This document shows, piece after piece, positions 18,680 through 26,686 of a DNA stretch of 30,869 nt. The notes below the pieces were generated by a model that was not told the origin of the DNA, did no database searches, and saw nothing but the letters and a program-made list of their open reading frames with translations. Position 1 is the first letter of the stretch; each line of letters starts with the position of its first letter. Origin of the DNA: a virus. The translations under genes and the position numbers were made by a program. The stretch is from the IMG/VR virus record IMGVR_UViG_3300037628_000508, positions 1 through 30,869 of that record; one strand, given 5' to 3'.

Positions 18680-20558
18680 CGACTCAATTCCAGAACAGCC
18701 CTGGGAGCTGCTTCAGTACCAGCCAGGACTCGATCCAGCGAAGCAGGAGAAGAGGCTAAAGGACTATTGCCACACCGCCCATGAACAGGCTTGGCAATAC
18801 ATGTCGGCTTCTGAGGAAGTACGCCAGATAGATCAACACATCTCCTACTTGATGGGGAACCAGTGGCCGACCAAGAGGCCCTCTTACAAGGCTGCACCAA
18901 TCAACAACCGTCTACTGAGACAGCTTGAGGAAGTGACAGCCGTTCTGACCGATGTTCGACCCACCTTCGAAGTCCAGGCCCTCAATTCTATCTACCACGA
19001 ACAAGCTGAAATTTACTCAAAGACCACAAAAGCGTGGTGGCTCATGCAGGACAATGACCTGAAGCTGGCCATGGCGACCATTCACGCCTATCTCAGTACC
19101 GGTTTCTTGAGAATTGTCTGGAACTCCAGCCTTATGGGTGGGGAAGGTGACTTTCAGCTGGTTCCACTTGGTATCGCTGAAGTGATGCCAATAGGACCAA
19201 GCTATGAACTGCAAGATTGGGAAGGGGTTGTTTATAGAACGAGCCGATCGTTATCCTTTTTCAAAAGGCGGTTTCCCCTCGCCGGATGGAAAGTAAAACC
19301 AAGCGTTGAGCACAGCAGTTACGCTCGTCCGTTCTCGCGGCCAAAGTATGTCGGCCAACATGCCTTTGAGCTCCTGTCTCCTCAGATGAAGCGAGTTATT
19401 GGTGGAGTCCCTCAGTATCTCCCAGGTGTCCTTCAACAAGCACCATACACCGAGTTTTGGATTAAAGATTATCAACTCAATACCAGCGATAAGGCTGTGA
19501 TCATGGGTCCGGTTGATACAAATTGGGCCTATCGAGTTGAACCTGGGAACCAGCTCTACCCTCGTGGCAGACTCATCATCACGGGTGGGGACGAGTTCGA
19601 TCTGATGTACGATGGTCCCAATCCTTACTGGCACGGTCGTTACCCTTTCATTACGGTTCGACTCAAGCCGGTCCCCTGGCAATTTCATGGGGTCAGCGAA
19701 TTGCGTACCAAGATTCCGATGCAGGATATCGTCAACACGGTCCTGGCCGGGATATTGGATATGATCAAGAAGGCGGTCAACCCCCCACTGATCTTCCCGG
19801 ATAACGCATTCAGTTACGCGGTCAAGGCGCAGATGGATCCCAATATGCCCAACGCCAAGATCGGATACAGTCCACAGTCACCCGCTGCCCCGCAATATGC
19901 TCGGATCCCTGATCTACCAAGTTTTGTTCAAAACACACTTCTCTATGCTCAACAGGAAATGGATGACGATTCGGGCCTACTCGATGTTGGAGGATTGGCC
20001 CGCAAGAAAATCACGCCAGCTGGCAACACCTTGGAGCAGCTCAGAGAAAATCAACAGACCATCATGAGGCTCCGGGGTCGTTACATGGAAGTGGCACTGA
20101 GGGAGATGGGCGAACAGATGATCTCCAATTTCATGCAGTTCTATGACGTGCGCCGGCGAATGTTCCTTTTGGGTTCTGACGGAGTGACCTTCGAGGACGT
20201 TTTTGATTGGGATCCGGGAACGATGGTTCCCCATGGCATCCATCCCAGAGATCACAGAAAGCAGTTCGTCTTTCTGATGGCGCAAGGAAGCACACTCAAT
20301 GCCACCCGCGAGAAAGAAGCTCTTGTGGCTTTCGCCTTAGCCAAGGAAGGAAGGTACAGCACGCAAGCGTTGTTCCGGAAACTTGGAATGGAGAACGAAT
20401 ACAAGAGAGTCATGAAGGAGTTGGGCGAAGAAGAAGTAGCCATGATTCGCAGGATGGCTCTGAGTCAAATGCTCGCTCAACAGGCAGGAGGAGGACAGGC
20501 AGGCGGGCCCGGAGGAAAAGGCTCCCAAAACATAGGGAATTTACTGCAATTAGCTTGA
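18657..20558 (+). CDS. portal protein
   Basis: The product is 633 aa from ATG 18657; GTG 18618 would add 13 residues. Portals form the dodecameric ring through which TerL pumps DNA. Features include an N-terminal YMSASEEVRQIDQHISYLMGNQW, VTAVLTDVRPTFEVQ, a central region with PYWHGRYPFITVR, GVSELRTKIPMQDIVN, and a helical Gln-rich stretch (GNTLEQLRENQQTIMRLRGRY). Size and pattern match large P22-type or related portals. The stop codon lies inside a TTGACA box (copy D). Confidence 0.85.
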   Translation: MAVFDNLDDSIPEQPWELLQYQPGLDPAKQEKRLKDYCHTAHEQAWQYMSASEEVRQIDQHISYLMGNQWPTKRPSYKAAPINNRLLRQLEEVTAVLTDVRPTFEVQALNSIYHEQAEIYSKTTKAWWLMQDNDLKLAMATIHAYLSTGFLRIVWNSSLMGGEGDFQLVPLGIAEVMPIGPSYELQDWEGVVYRTSRSLSFFKRRFPLAGWKVKPSVEHSSYARPFSRPKYVGQHAFELLSPQMKRVIGGVPQYLPGVLQQAPYTEFWIKDYQLNTSDKAVIMGPVDTNWAYRVEPGNQLYPRGRLIITGGDEFDLMYDGPNPYWHGRYPFITVRLKPVPWQFHGVSELRTKIPMQDIVNTVLAGILDMIKKAVNPPLIFPDNAFSYAVKAQMDPNMPNAKIGYSPQSPAAPQYARIPDLPSFVQNTLLYAQQEMDDDSGLLDVGGLARKKITPAGNTLEQLRENQQTIMRLRGRYMEVALREMGEQMISNFMQFYDVRRRMFLLGSDGVTFEDVFDWDPGTMVPHGIHPRDHRKQFVFLMAQGSTLNATREKEALVAFALAKEGRYSTQALFRKLGMENEYKRVMKELGEEEVAMIRRMALSQMLAQQAGGGQAGGPGGKGSQNIGNLLQLA

Positions 20559-20573
20559 CAAGCTATTTATGCT
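20555..20573 (+). promoter_or_regulatory. TTGACA-N7-TATGCT box (copy D)
   Basis: TTGACA 20555-20560 and TATGCT 20568-20573, then GAGAATAGAAG, 31 bp before ATG 20586. TAGCTTGACAAGCTA (20551-20565) is a palindrome centred on one A. Copy C and copy D share TATGCTNAGAATAGA. Confidence 0.55.
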
Positions 20574-20585
20574 GAGAATAGAAGT

Positions 20586-20804
20586 ATGGCTAAACAACCG
20601 CCCAAAGGAAAAATGCCAGTTGGCCCGAAATTCAAGAGGGTCATGGGCGAGTATGGCAACAGAACACTTCACCATGGCGGTAGTGGTGAAATCGTCAGGG
20701 ACGTAAAGGTAGCTACCGCAATAGCCGCTTCCGAGCAGCGCAAAGCGACTCGGGAGACGCGACGGAAACCACGTCGCTCACAAGGGCGACACAACAGGAG
20801 GTAA
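20586..20804 (+). CDS. small basic-tail protein 6
   Basis: The 72-aa product is basic, with the tail TRETRRKPRRSQGRHNRR. The N-terminal part (PKGKMPVGPKFKRVMGEYG) is also basic. It is preceded by the TTGACA box, and its end (AACAGGAGGTAA) supplies the next ribosome binding site, as in the genes at 8432-10263. The function is unknown, but charge and genetic design tie it to that set. Confidence 0.65.
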   Translation: MAKQPPKGKMPVGPKFKRVMGEYGNRTLHHGGSGEIVRDVKVATAIAASEQRKATRETRRKPRRSQGRHNRR

Positions 20805-20810
20805 AAGCAA

Positions 20811-21038
20811 ATGGCTTACAGCGACAAGAAAGGCAAGATGGGCGGGCATGATCTCATTACCCCGGCCGCTTATCCAGGTCACGATCCAGGGACCTATCCT
20901 CCGGGATCGGCTCCGGATGGTTTCACTTCCCCTGCCGTTTTCTGCCCACACTCTCCTGAGCCGATTTCTGTGAACCAGAAGCGGCCAGGTGGTGAGAGAG
21001 GTGGAGACTCCGGTAAGGGAATGGGGAAGGGCTACTAG
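20811..21038 (+). CDS. small Gly/Pro-rich hypothetical protein
   Basis: The 75-aa product is rich in Gly and Pro, with no hydrophobic core, and ends in GGERGGDSGKGMGKGY. Disorder is likely. It lies between the basic-tail gene and a Pro/Ala-rich gene, before the scaffold and capsid genes. Ribosome binding site AACAGGAGG is at 20793-20801. No family is recognised; a minor virion or assembly role is possible from position only. Confidence 0.6.
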   Translation: MAYSDKKGKMGGHDLITPAAYPGHDPGTYPPGSAPDGFTSPAVFCPHSPEPISVNQKRPGGERGGDSGKGMGKGY

Positions 21039-21047
21039 GGAGCACCT

Positions 21048-21590
21048 GTGGCTTACACTGATCTAGGCATCCCGCCTCCACCGTCACTGGATGTGGCAGC
21101 GCAAATGCAGCCGGGAGTTCAAACTCCCGGAGCGCAGTTAGGTGCGCAACCAGCTCCAGCTCCAGCTCCAGCACCGCCAGGAGCGCAGCAACCCCCAGGA
21201 CTTCCTGGGGAAATTCCTGGAGAACCCAATCTGAATCTTATTACTTCGCTCGCCGCGAAACTCGTCCAAATGAAACCGGGACTTGCTCCCGTCGCCGATG
21301 GGTTAATCACGAAGCTGACGAAGAAGATATCGGCATCGGGGACTGCTGTACCGGCTACACCCCTGGATGCTATGCCAGATTCAGGTGGTGCGATACAGAC
21401 AGCGGTTGCTCTGGAAGCGGAACTGGCGAAGGTGGACTTTCCAGAACTTCTCCCTGATATTCGCTATTTTATCGCCACTATGAGAGAAGAGGTCAGTAGA
21501 GATCAGGCCGGTGGTGCTCCAGCTGAACAACCGCCGTTGGGTGCGATGCCAGCAGTAAATATGGGAACGAAGGTTCCTGTAAGCGTGTAA
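21048..21590 (+). CDS. Pro/Ala-rich protein upstream of scaffold
   Basis: The 180-aa product starts at GTG 21048 (AGGGAG upstream). Its first 60 residues are Pro, Ala and Gln-rich, with AP repeats near residue 37. A helical region follows (LNLITSLAAKLVQMKPGLAPVADGLITKLTKK, ALEAELAKVDFPELLPDIRYFIATMREEV). The order suggests a disordered arm and a helical bundle. It is a candidate accessory assembly protein by location only. Confidence 0.6.
   Translation: MAYTDLGIPPPPSLDVAAQMQPGVQTPGAQLGAQPAPAPAPAPPGAQQPPGLPGEIPGEPNLNLITSLAAKLVQMKPGLAPVADGLITKLTKKISASGTAVPATPLDAMPDSGGAIQTAVALEAELAKVDFPELLPDIRYFIATMREEVSRDQAGGAPAEQPPLGAMPAVNMGTKVPVSV
21111..21130. repeat. palindrome CCGGGAGTTCAAACTCCCGG within the gene
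   Basis: Arms of 9 bp around CA. In RNA it would make a stable hairpin about 60 nt after the start codon, encoding the repeated peptide PGVQTPG. It could slow ribosomes or be a chance product of the repeat. Confidence 0.4.
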
Positions 21591-21600
21591 AAGCGCAAAA

Positions 21601-21627
21601 GCCCCGGGGGAATGGTTCCCCCAGGGC
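21601..21627 (+). terminator. long GC-rich hairpin after the Pro/Ala-rich gene
   Basis: GCCCCGGGGGAA (21601-21612) pairs with TTCCCCCAGGGC (21616-21627) over a TGG loop, with one C-A mismatch. There is no T-run directly after it. It may be a terminator, a pause site or an RNA-processing or stability element. Confidence 0.5.
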
Positions 21628-21636
21628 AGTTGATCC

Positions 21637-21752
21637 GGAGAAGGACTCCAGATGGGCTAATAGGAAAACCCATCCTAGCACAGTCCTTCTCCAGATTAAA
21701 TATTTTTAATCCCTAACGCGCAACCTCTCGCGCAATCCCTTCGGGGAAAGCG
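21637..21752 (+). ncRNA. structured intergenic RNA candidate before the scaffold gene
   Basis: Successive stems are visible: GGAGAAGGACT/AGTCCTTCTCC (21637-21647, 21682-21692) enclosing GATGGG/CCCATC (21651-21656, 21669-21674); GATTAAA/TTTAATC (21694-21700, 21705-21711); and a CCC-TTCG-GGG hairpin near 21738-21747. With the hairpin at 21601, four or more stems fill the 187-nt gap. Likely a 5' leader controlling scaffold and capsid expression. Confidence 0.5.
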
Positions 21753-21777
21753 AAAGGAAGCTGAAGGAGTTGAAACG

Positions 21778-22692
21778 ATGCCTTTGAGACCGGAACTGAA
21801 AGAATTTATCGAAAAAACTGACATGACTGACGCTTATCGGAGCCAGCTCCTCAAGACTATGGAGAACGCTCCGGATGAACTTCAGGCTGGTTGGCTACGT
21901 CAGTCCGACTACGACCGGAAGATGAATGAGGGCAAGGAGGAGCTGAAGACCAAAGAAGAAGAACTCGTAAAGAAAGAGACCGAGGTCAATGACCGATCTG
22001 AAAAGTGGAGCAAATGGAAAGAGGATGCGGAAAAGGTCGTCAAGGACAATGTCTCTGCCCGAGAGGGCATGGAAACAAAGTTGACCGAAAGGGATGAAAA
22101 GATCACTGAGCTTGAAGACAAGATCCGCGCAGGTGACTTTTCCGAAGGTTCAGAAGGCGAGATGCTGAAGGAACTCACCACCCTTCGTTCGGAAGTCAAG
22201 GAACTGAAAACTGTTGCGTCCAATGGGGATGTTTTCACCCAGGAACAGGCTGAAAAAATGTTGATGGAGGGTGGTAATCGACTCGCAGGCAACATCTACG
22301 ACAATGTGTTCCTTTTGATGGATCTCAATCAAAACCACAGCACAGAGTTCAACGAAGCCCTGGACCGTGATGAGTTCATCAAGTATGCGACCGAAAGGAA
22401 GATGGTCAGCTCCCAGGAGGACTTTAAGAACGCTTACGATCTCTTTGTGAGCGACAAGCGAGTGGACGCAAAGATCGAAGCTGCCCGCAAGGACGAACGC
22501 ACGAAGATCGAGTCCAAGATGCAGTTTCCATTAGACAACGATGGGGCGGCAAGCATGGGTAAAGGCCCCGTTGAAACGAGACTAGAGCAGCTCGGCAAGG
22601 AAGCAGATGGCGGTAGCGCTATGACAACCAAGCAAGCGGCTATGGCCGCTGCTGCCGAGCTTCGGAAAGAAGGGAAAGTGTCACCCGAGTAG
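21778..22692 (+). CDS. scaffold protein candidate (coiled coil)
   Basis: The 304-aa acidic product has a long coiled coil at about residues 45-155 (KEELKTKEEELVKKETEVNDR, LTERDEKITELEDKI, LTTLRSEVKELK) and helical ends. Phage scaffolds are typically acidic, helical and encoded directly before the capsid gene, as here. They guide prohead assembly and leave before or during packaging. GAAGGAG precedes the ATG. No sequence-specific scaffold motif is known to me in it. Confidence 0.65.
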   Translation: MPLRPELKEFIEKTDMTDAYRSQLLKTMENAPDELQAGWLRQSDYDRKMNEGKEELKTKEEELVKKETEVNDRSEKWSKWKEDAEKVVKDNVSAREGMETKLTERDEKITELEDKIRAGDFSEGSEGEMLKELTTLRSEVKELKTVASNGDVFTQEQAEKMLMEGGNRLAGNIYDNVFLLMDLNQNHSTEFNEALDRDEFIKYATERKMVSSQEDFKNAYDLFVSDKRVDAKIEAARKDERTKIESKMQFPLDNDGAASMGKGPVETRLEQLGKEADGGSAMTTKQAAMAAAAELRKEGKVSPE

Positions 22693-22879
22693 AGGGATAG
22701 GGAAAAGGGACAGGTCTGCATGGCTCAGCCGTCGCAGCCCGTCGCCGCAAGCCAAGTGGGAAGGTCGTGGCTTCGAAAACCACCTCCGCAACCCACAGTG
22801 CAAGGCTGTTCGGGAAGTCGAAAGTGCCAAAGCAAGCCACTTTGTAGTTTGTTTTTTTATTAACTCAAGGAGGAAGTAA
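22693..22879 (+). other. intergenic leader of the capsid gene
   Basis: This 187-nt gap holds a GGATAGGG box (22695-22702), a GTGG/CCAC hairpin with loop CTTCGAAAA (near 22768-22785), and a weak stem AAAGTG/CACTTT (22821-22826, 22838-22843) followed by a T7 run at 22852-22858 and AAGGAGG before ATG 22880. The T-run after a weak stem could be a partial terminator or just an AT-rich ribosome-entry region. Confidence 0.4.
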
Positions 22880-23848
22880 ATGGCACTAACCTTTGATGAC
22901 ATTAGTTCGAAGACGAACCGATTCATCATCCCGCGGTTGGTGGACAACGTCTACGAGGCTTCTCCGGTCTTCACTCGCTTGCGTACTCGAAACGCCGAGC
23001 GTTTTGAAGGTGGTCGAACGATTCGTCATCCGATCATCTACGCCGAGCTGACTGGTGATGCCTTTAGCCGAGGTGGGACGTTTGATACGTCGTATGTTGA
23101 GACCGACACCGCTGTCGAGGTCAACGTCAAGTACTACTACGTCAACGTCACCCTCTTCGGTACCGACAATGTTCTCAATCGAGGTCCGGAAGCTGCTATG
23201 TCCTATGTGGAAAGCAAACTCGTCAATGCCGCAGGCAAAATGGCGAAGTTGTTGGCCACGGATATGTACCTGGATGGCCAGGGAACCGACAGTTCAACTC
23301 TCCAGTTGGATGGAATGTCGGCGGCTTTCGACAACGGGAATAATTTCGGTTCTTACGGCGGCATCGACAGGAGCGATATCGTTCCTGACGGGACGAACAA
23401 TGCAGGGATCAACGGCTTCCAGCTGTCGCTTCCGACATTGACACTGAGCGGGGTGCAAACCGCGTTTGGTGCGGCCTGGTTCGGTGCAGAGCACGTCGAT
23501 CTGATGACTTCAGACCAAGAAGTGTGGAATCTGTTCTGGAATAAAATCCAGCCGCAGCAGAGATTCCTCGAGGAATCTTCCGATGTGGCAAAGATCGGGT
23601 TCATGTCGCTTCGATGGAATGGAGCTCAGATGGTCGTGGATCAGTATCAACCTGCACAACAGCTTATTGGCATGAACACGAAACATGCGCAGTTCTGGAT
23701 CACCACCAACCGGAAGTACCAATTTGGGTTCACCGGATGGAAAGAGGCCCAGAACACGGATGACGTGGCCGGCCAGTACCTGTTCGCAGGAAACCTACTG
23801 TTCCCCGCTCCTCGCCTCAATTTCATTCTGACGGATATCGCCAACTAA
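22880..23848 (+). CDS. major capsid protein (HK97-fold type)
   Basis: The 322-aa product forms the capsid shell. It has RFIIPRLVDNVYEASPVFTRLRTRN, FEGGRTIRHPIIYAE, DAFSRGGTFDTSYVETDTA, VKYYYVNVTLFGTDN and GPEAAMSYVESKLVNAAGKMAKLLATDMYLDGQ, a block order I know from phage major capsid proteins. The scaffold precedes it and a decoration-like protein follows. AAGGAGGAAG lies 6-7 nt before the ATG. Length is typical for the fold without a fused scaffold. Confidence 0.88.
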   Translation: MALTFDDISSKTNRFIIPRLVDNVYEASPVFTRLRTRNAERFEGGRTIRHPIIYAELTGDAFSRGGTFDTSYVETDTAVEVNVKYYYVNVTLFGTDNVLNRGPEAAMSYVESKLVNAAGKMAKLLATDMYLDGQGTDSSTLQLDGMSAAFDNGNNFGSYGGIDRSDIVPDGTNNAGINGFQLSLPTLTLSGVQTAFGAAWFGAEHVDLMTSDQEVWNLFWNKIQPQQRFLEESSDVAKIGFMSLRWNGAQMVVDQYQPAQQLIGMNTKHAQFWITTNRKYQFGFTGWKEAQNTDDVAGQYLFAGNLLFPAPRLNFILTDIAN

Positions 23849-23870
23849 GGTGAAAGAAAGGAGCTAAATT

Positions 23871-24422
23871 ATGGCAGGCGAACGCTTTGGACTTTCACCG
23901 CAGACTACCCAGATCAGTACCGGGGACCCTCGCACGGTCAACGAGACAGAGAGATTCCAAGAGTCTCCTGGCTTGCCGGGAAGTATCTCACCGGGAGTCT
24001 TAGGGGCGATTGTCCGACATGAGGGCAACCTTTTCCGCTACGTTCTTCATGATGAAGGCGCGGGGGCTGTAGCCGTTACTGTTGGTGGTGTCGCGTATTT
24101 TTCGGTTTTGGATCCCGAGACCGGGGTCTATACCGTGACTTCCGACCAATCCGACAGTCTCGGTGGAGTGAATGCCGTTGCTGGAATCTATGGAAATGTC
24201 GTCACAAACGGCAATTTCTGTTACTTGCAGGTGGGTGGTGTGGCTTTGGTCAACACCGCTGCCTCCACGGTAGCTGGAGACAAGGTCATTGGTAGCACAA
24301 CCGACTTGGTGTTTGGAAGAAGTGTAGCGGGAGCTGCACCTATCGACACGATGTACGGCGGTGTGATCAGTGCGCGTGTAAGCAACCAGAACTCCGTGAT
24401 TCTCACGAATCTCGACTGGTAG
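23871..24422 (+). CDS. capsid decoration or cement protein candidate
   Basis: The 183-aa beta-rich product has a Gly/Thr-rich N terminus, then GVLGAIVRHEGNLFRYVLHDEG, GVYTVTSDQSDS, NVVTNGNFCYLQVGG and GDKVIGSTTDLVFGR. This layout resembles small proteins encoded just after the major capsid gene that bind the outer shell. Ribosome binding site AAAGGAG is at 23858-23864. The identity is inferred from position and composition. Confidence 0.6.
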   Translation: MAGERFGLSPQTTQISTGDPRTVNETERFQESPGLPGSISPGVLGAIVRHEGNLFRYVLHDEGAGAVAVTVGGVAYFSVLDPETGVYTVTSDQSDSLGGVNAVAGIYGNVVTNGNFCYLQVGGVALVNTAASTVAGDKVIGSTTDLVFGRSVAGAAPIDTMYGGVISARVSNQNSVILTNLDW

Positions 24423-24436
24423 GCTGCGCGCGCAGC
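24423..24436. repeat. palindrome GCTGCGCGCGCAGC
   Basis: A perfect 14-bp inverted repeat directly after the decoration-protein stop codon, 18 bp before the terminator hairpin. It could strengthen transcript-end structure. Confidence 0.4.
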
Positions 24437-24454
24437 GGTAAAGCAAGCACAACG

Positions 24455-24485
24455 GGAGGGGTCCTTGTGGCCCCTCCTACTTTAA
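24455..24485 (+). terminator. hairpin GGAGGGG/CCCCTCC after the decoration gene
   Basis: A 7-bp stem (24455-24461, 24471-24477) with a 9-nt loop is followed by TACTTTAAC. The position after a highly expressed head gene fits a terminator or attenuator; the T-tract is weak. Confidence 0.6.
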
Positions 24486-24503
24486 CAAGGGAGAGGTGTA
24501 ACT

Positions 24504-24827
24504 ATGCCTTTGACTTTTGCGAACCGAGAAGATCTGTCCGTAGGAAACGAGCGGGGTGTGAGGGTCGATATCACCTTCGATGCTTCCTATCCCACCGGTG
24601 GTGAGCCTCTGACCCCCGCCGATTTGGGGTTGGGTCGGATCAACCAGTTGATTTCCGATCAAGGTGGAATTGGAGCCAATGATGGAAGGGTCATCCAATA
24701 CGACCGTGTCAACGAGCTGCTCTTGGCCTTTCAGGGTCCAACCGCAGTAGGAGCGTTACCAGAGGTTCCAAACGCCACGGATCTAGCGGATCTGACCGTG
24801 CGCGTAACGGCTGTTGGTATTGGATAG
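24504..24827 (+). CDS. small virion-associated hypothetical protein
   Basis: The 107-aa product is acidic to neutral and mixed, with RVDITFDASYPTGGEPLTPADLGL and a C-terminal LADLTVRVTAVGIG strand pair. GGGAGAGG lies upstream. It sits between the decoration protein and the connector-type genes, so a minor head or completion role is likely by position. The stop codon lies inside a GGATAGGG box (24822-24829). Confidence 0.6.
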   Translation: MPLTFANREDLSVGNERGVRVDITFDASYPTGGEPLTPADLGLGRINQLISDQGGIGANDGRVIQYDRVNELLLAFQGPTAVGALPEVPNATDLADLTVRVTAVGIG

Positions 24828-24844
24828 GGGTTTCGGGGTGTTGA

Positions 24845-26011
24845 ATGCCAGGTGGACGGTTTCAAGAGAACTTTCGGGAGATGCAAGACCATGTTCTAAC
24901 GGTCTGCCCGAAATATCCCCCACAGCTGATACGCAGGAAGATCAACGATAACCTCCGCACCGTCATTTCCAAGCGTGTGTGGAGTGGTCTGACCAAACAA
25001 CTGATCCTATCCGTTCCCGCTGCCTTCGCTGACGGTACGATTGACGCTGTCACTGGCTCCAATGTGGTCATTGGAACGGCAACGGGCTGGCCTGTGGATG
25101 ATGTGGTCAGCACCACTCTTTCAGCCGATGTGATCTCAGCCGAGGTCCTCGACGCCACTCCCGTTTCAATGGTGGGGGTTGAACCCAACACCTATATGCT
25201 GATCGACGGGGGAGGGGCCAACGAAGAAGGCGTTTACGTCTATGACACTACGGCAACGACCTTCAAGGCCAGTTTCACTAAAACTCACCTTGCTGGCGAA
25301 ACGGTAACCAGATCTTCACTCAGCAACTTGCAGCTGAAGGTCGGAATCAACTCGCCGTTTTACACGGCCACCGGATTCTCCAGCCCGACTCGTATGCTCC
25401 TTAAAGACATTATTGCGCAGCCCTCCGAGCTAGGAGCAAGTTATTCACTCAGCTTGGTTTACACCAACTTTGCTCCTGACCTAAAAATGTTGATCTCCGT
25501 GGTCAACCTGGAGCGTCGGTATCGGATCATCATCCACATGCCCAAGGATACGATCGACTATTCGGATCCGCACCGGACACTGACCCAGACGACTTACATG
25601 GTGGTGAGTCATGAGGTTGATCCCGCTGGATCTCAACTCTACGAGCTTTATCCTCGTCCGGTTTCAGAGCAGGCCATCCCCTTCTTTTATCACTTTCAGG
25701 CCAAGCCGCTGGTGGACGATGGGGACATTCTTCCCAATGGGATCCGCTCCGACGTTTTGGTGCGACTGACCACAGCGGACGCTCTCGTTTGGCCCAAGCA
25801 CAAGATCATTGAGGGGGGGATCTATTACGATCCAGCGGAATCTACTCGGCTCAAACAACAAGCCGTTATGGACATAGAAGCAATGGAAATGGAAGACGAC
25901 AACACCATGATCATGCGGCAACAGTGGTCGTATGCGGATTGGCCCTTCGGAGGCTTCGGCGCCGATTGGCATCAAAGTCACGATTGGGATTCATACGCGG
26001 GATGGGTATAG
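24845..26011 (+). CDS. connector or neck-type virion protein
   Basis: The 388-aa product starts with a helical segment (FRENFREMQDHVLTVCPKYPPQLIRRKINDNLRTVIS), then a Gly/Thr/Val-rich beta insertion (residues 55-150), and later strands such as RRYRIIIHMPKDTIDY and YELYPRPVSEQAIPFFYHFQAKP. The C-terminal part is Trp/Asp-rich. The helical start plus beta core resembles phage head-completion or neck proteins, two more of which follow. Confidence 0.55.
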   Translation: MPGGRFQENFREMQDHVLTVCPKYPPQLIRRKINDNLRTVISKRVWSGLTKQLILSVPAAFADGTIDAVTGSNVVIGTATGWPVDDVVSTTLSADVISAEVLDATPVSMVGVEPNTYMLIDGGGANEEGVYVYDTTATTFKASFTKTHLAGETVTRSSLSNLQLKVGINSPFYTATGFSSPTRMLLKDIIAQPSELGASYSLSLVYTNFAPDLKMLISVVNLERRYRIIIHMPKDTIDYSDPHRTLTQTTYMVVSHEVDPAGSQLYELYPRPVSEQAIPFFYHFQAKPLVDDGDILPNGIRSDVLVRLTTADALVWPKHKIIEGGIYYDPAESTRLKQQAVMDIEAMEMEDDNTMIMRQQWSYADWPFGGFGADWHQSHDWDSYAGWV

Positions 26012-26014
26012 AAC

Positions 26015-26686
26015 ATGGCGATTTCAGGTTCGGAAGTGATCGACCTGGTCCTCAAAAGACTGGACGAGACGATTTCCCCTATTTTCTGGACTCGTCCCGA
26101 AATGCTCCTCTATCTCAACGAGGGCATGAAGGAGCTGAACAACTTAGCAGCTAAACTGCACCTGGAGAGTGGAGTCGTTACCGATTCTACCGACAACTTC
26201 TACGCACCACCTACCGACACAATCGCTGTCATGTCGGCTTCCGTTGGAGACAAGTCGCTGGAACGGGTCACGTTGGAGGACCTGGACCGCGAAGATCGTT
26301 TCTGGGAAGGCAAGACAGGGACCATCCTGAAGCGGTGGGCTCCGATCGGTTGCAACCTCTTTGCTGTTTTCCCCAGGCCCACGGTAGCGTCGTCCGTCAC
26401 GGTTGATTTTGTGGTCATGAAGCTCCCGGCCAGTATCGAAGACAACAATGATGCGATTGATATGGACGATGAGTTCATTGAGTCGATCGAGGATTACACC
26501 TTCCACATTGCCCGTTTCAAGGAAGGGGGTCCTGAGTTCGCACACGCTATGGCAGCTTTCAAAAACGCTTTAGAGCGTATGGGTGATGTGGCCCGGAAGG
26601 TTTACAGCCAACAGCCCGTCATTTGGACAGCGGAGCCAGCTCTGGATACAGGACCTTCCTACTCAACTCCGGATCGAGGGAGATAG
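26015..26686 (+). CDS. head-to-tail adaptor-like protein
   Basis: The 223-aa product has an N-terminal helical pattern (SEVIDLVLKRLDETISPIFWTRPEMLLYLNEGMKEL) typical of adaptor proteins that attach to the portal ring, then beta strands and a C-terminal helix (AHAMAAFKNALERMGDV). Its position after capsid genes and its similarity in shape to the C-terminal domain of the gene at 26935 support the call. The TAG is directly followed by the next start. Confidence 0.65.
   Translation: MAISGSEVIDLVLKRLDETISPIFWTRPEMLLYLNEGMKELNNLAAKLHLESGVVTDSTDNFYAPPTDTIAVMSASVGDKSLERVTLEDLDREDRFWEGKTGTILKRWAPIGCNLFAVFPRPTVASSVTVDFVVMKLPASIEDNNDAIDMDDEFIESIEDYTFHIARFKEGGPEFAHAMAAFKNALERMGDVARKVYSQQPVIWTAEPALDTGPSYSTPDRGR

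Noticed and set aside
22715-22800. tRNA-like stretch with TTCGAAA loop and a GGCTCAG-like segment
   Set aside because: The apparent T-arm has a mismatch at the loop-closing pair, no acceptor stem matches the 3' part, and no anticodon arm can be placed. It is probably a plain hairpin.
22821-22858. Intrinsic terminator in front of the capsid gene
   Set aside because: The stem is only 6 bp and AT-rich, and the T-run starts 8 nt after it. A terminator here would also silence the capsid gene, as no clear promoter follows.
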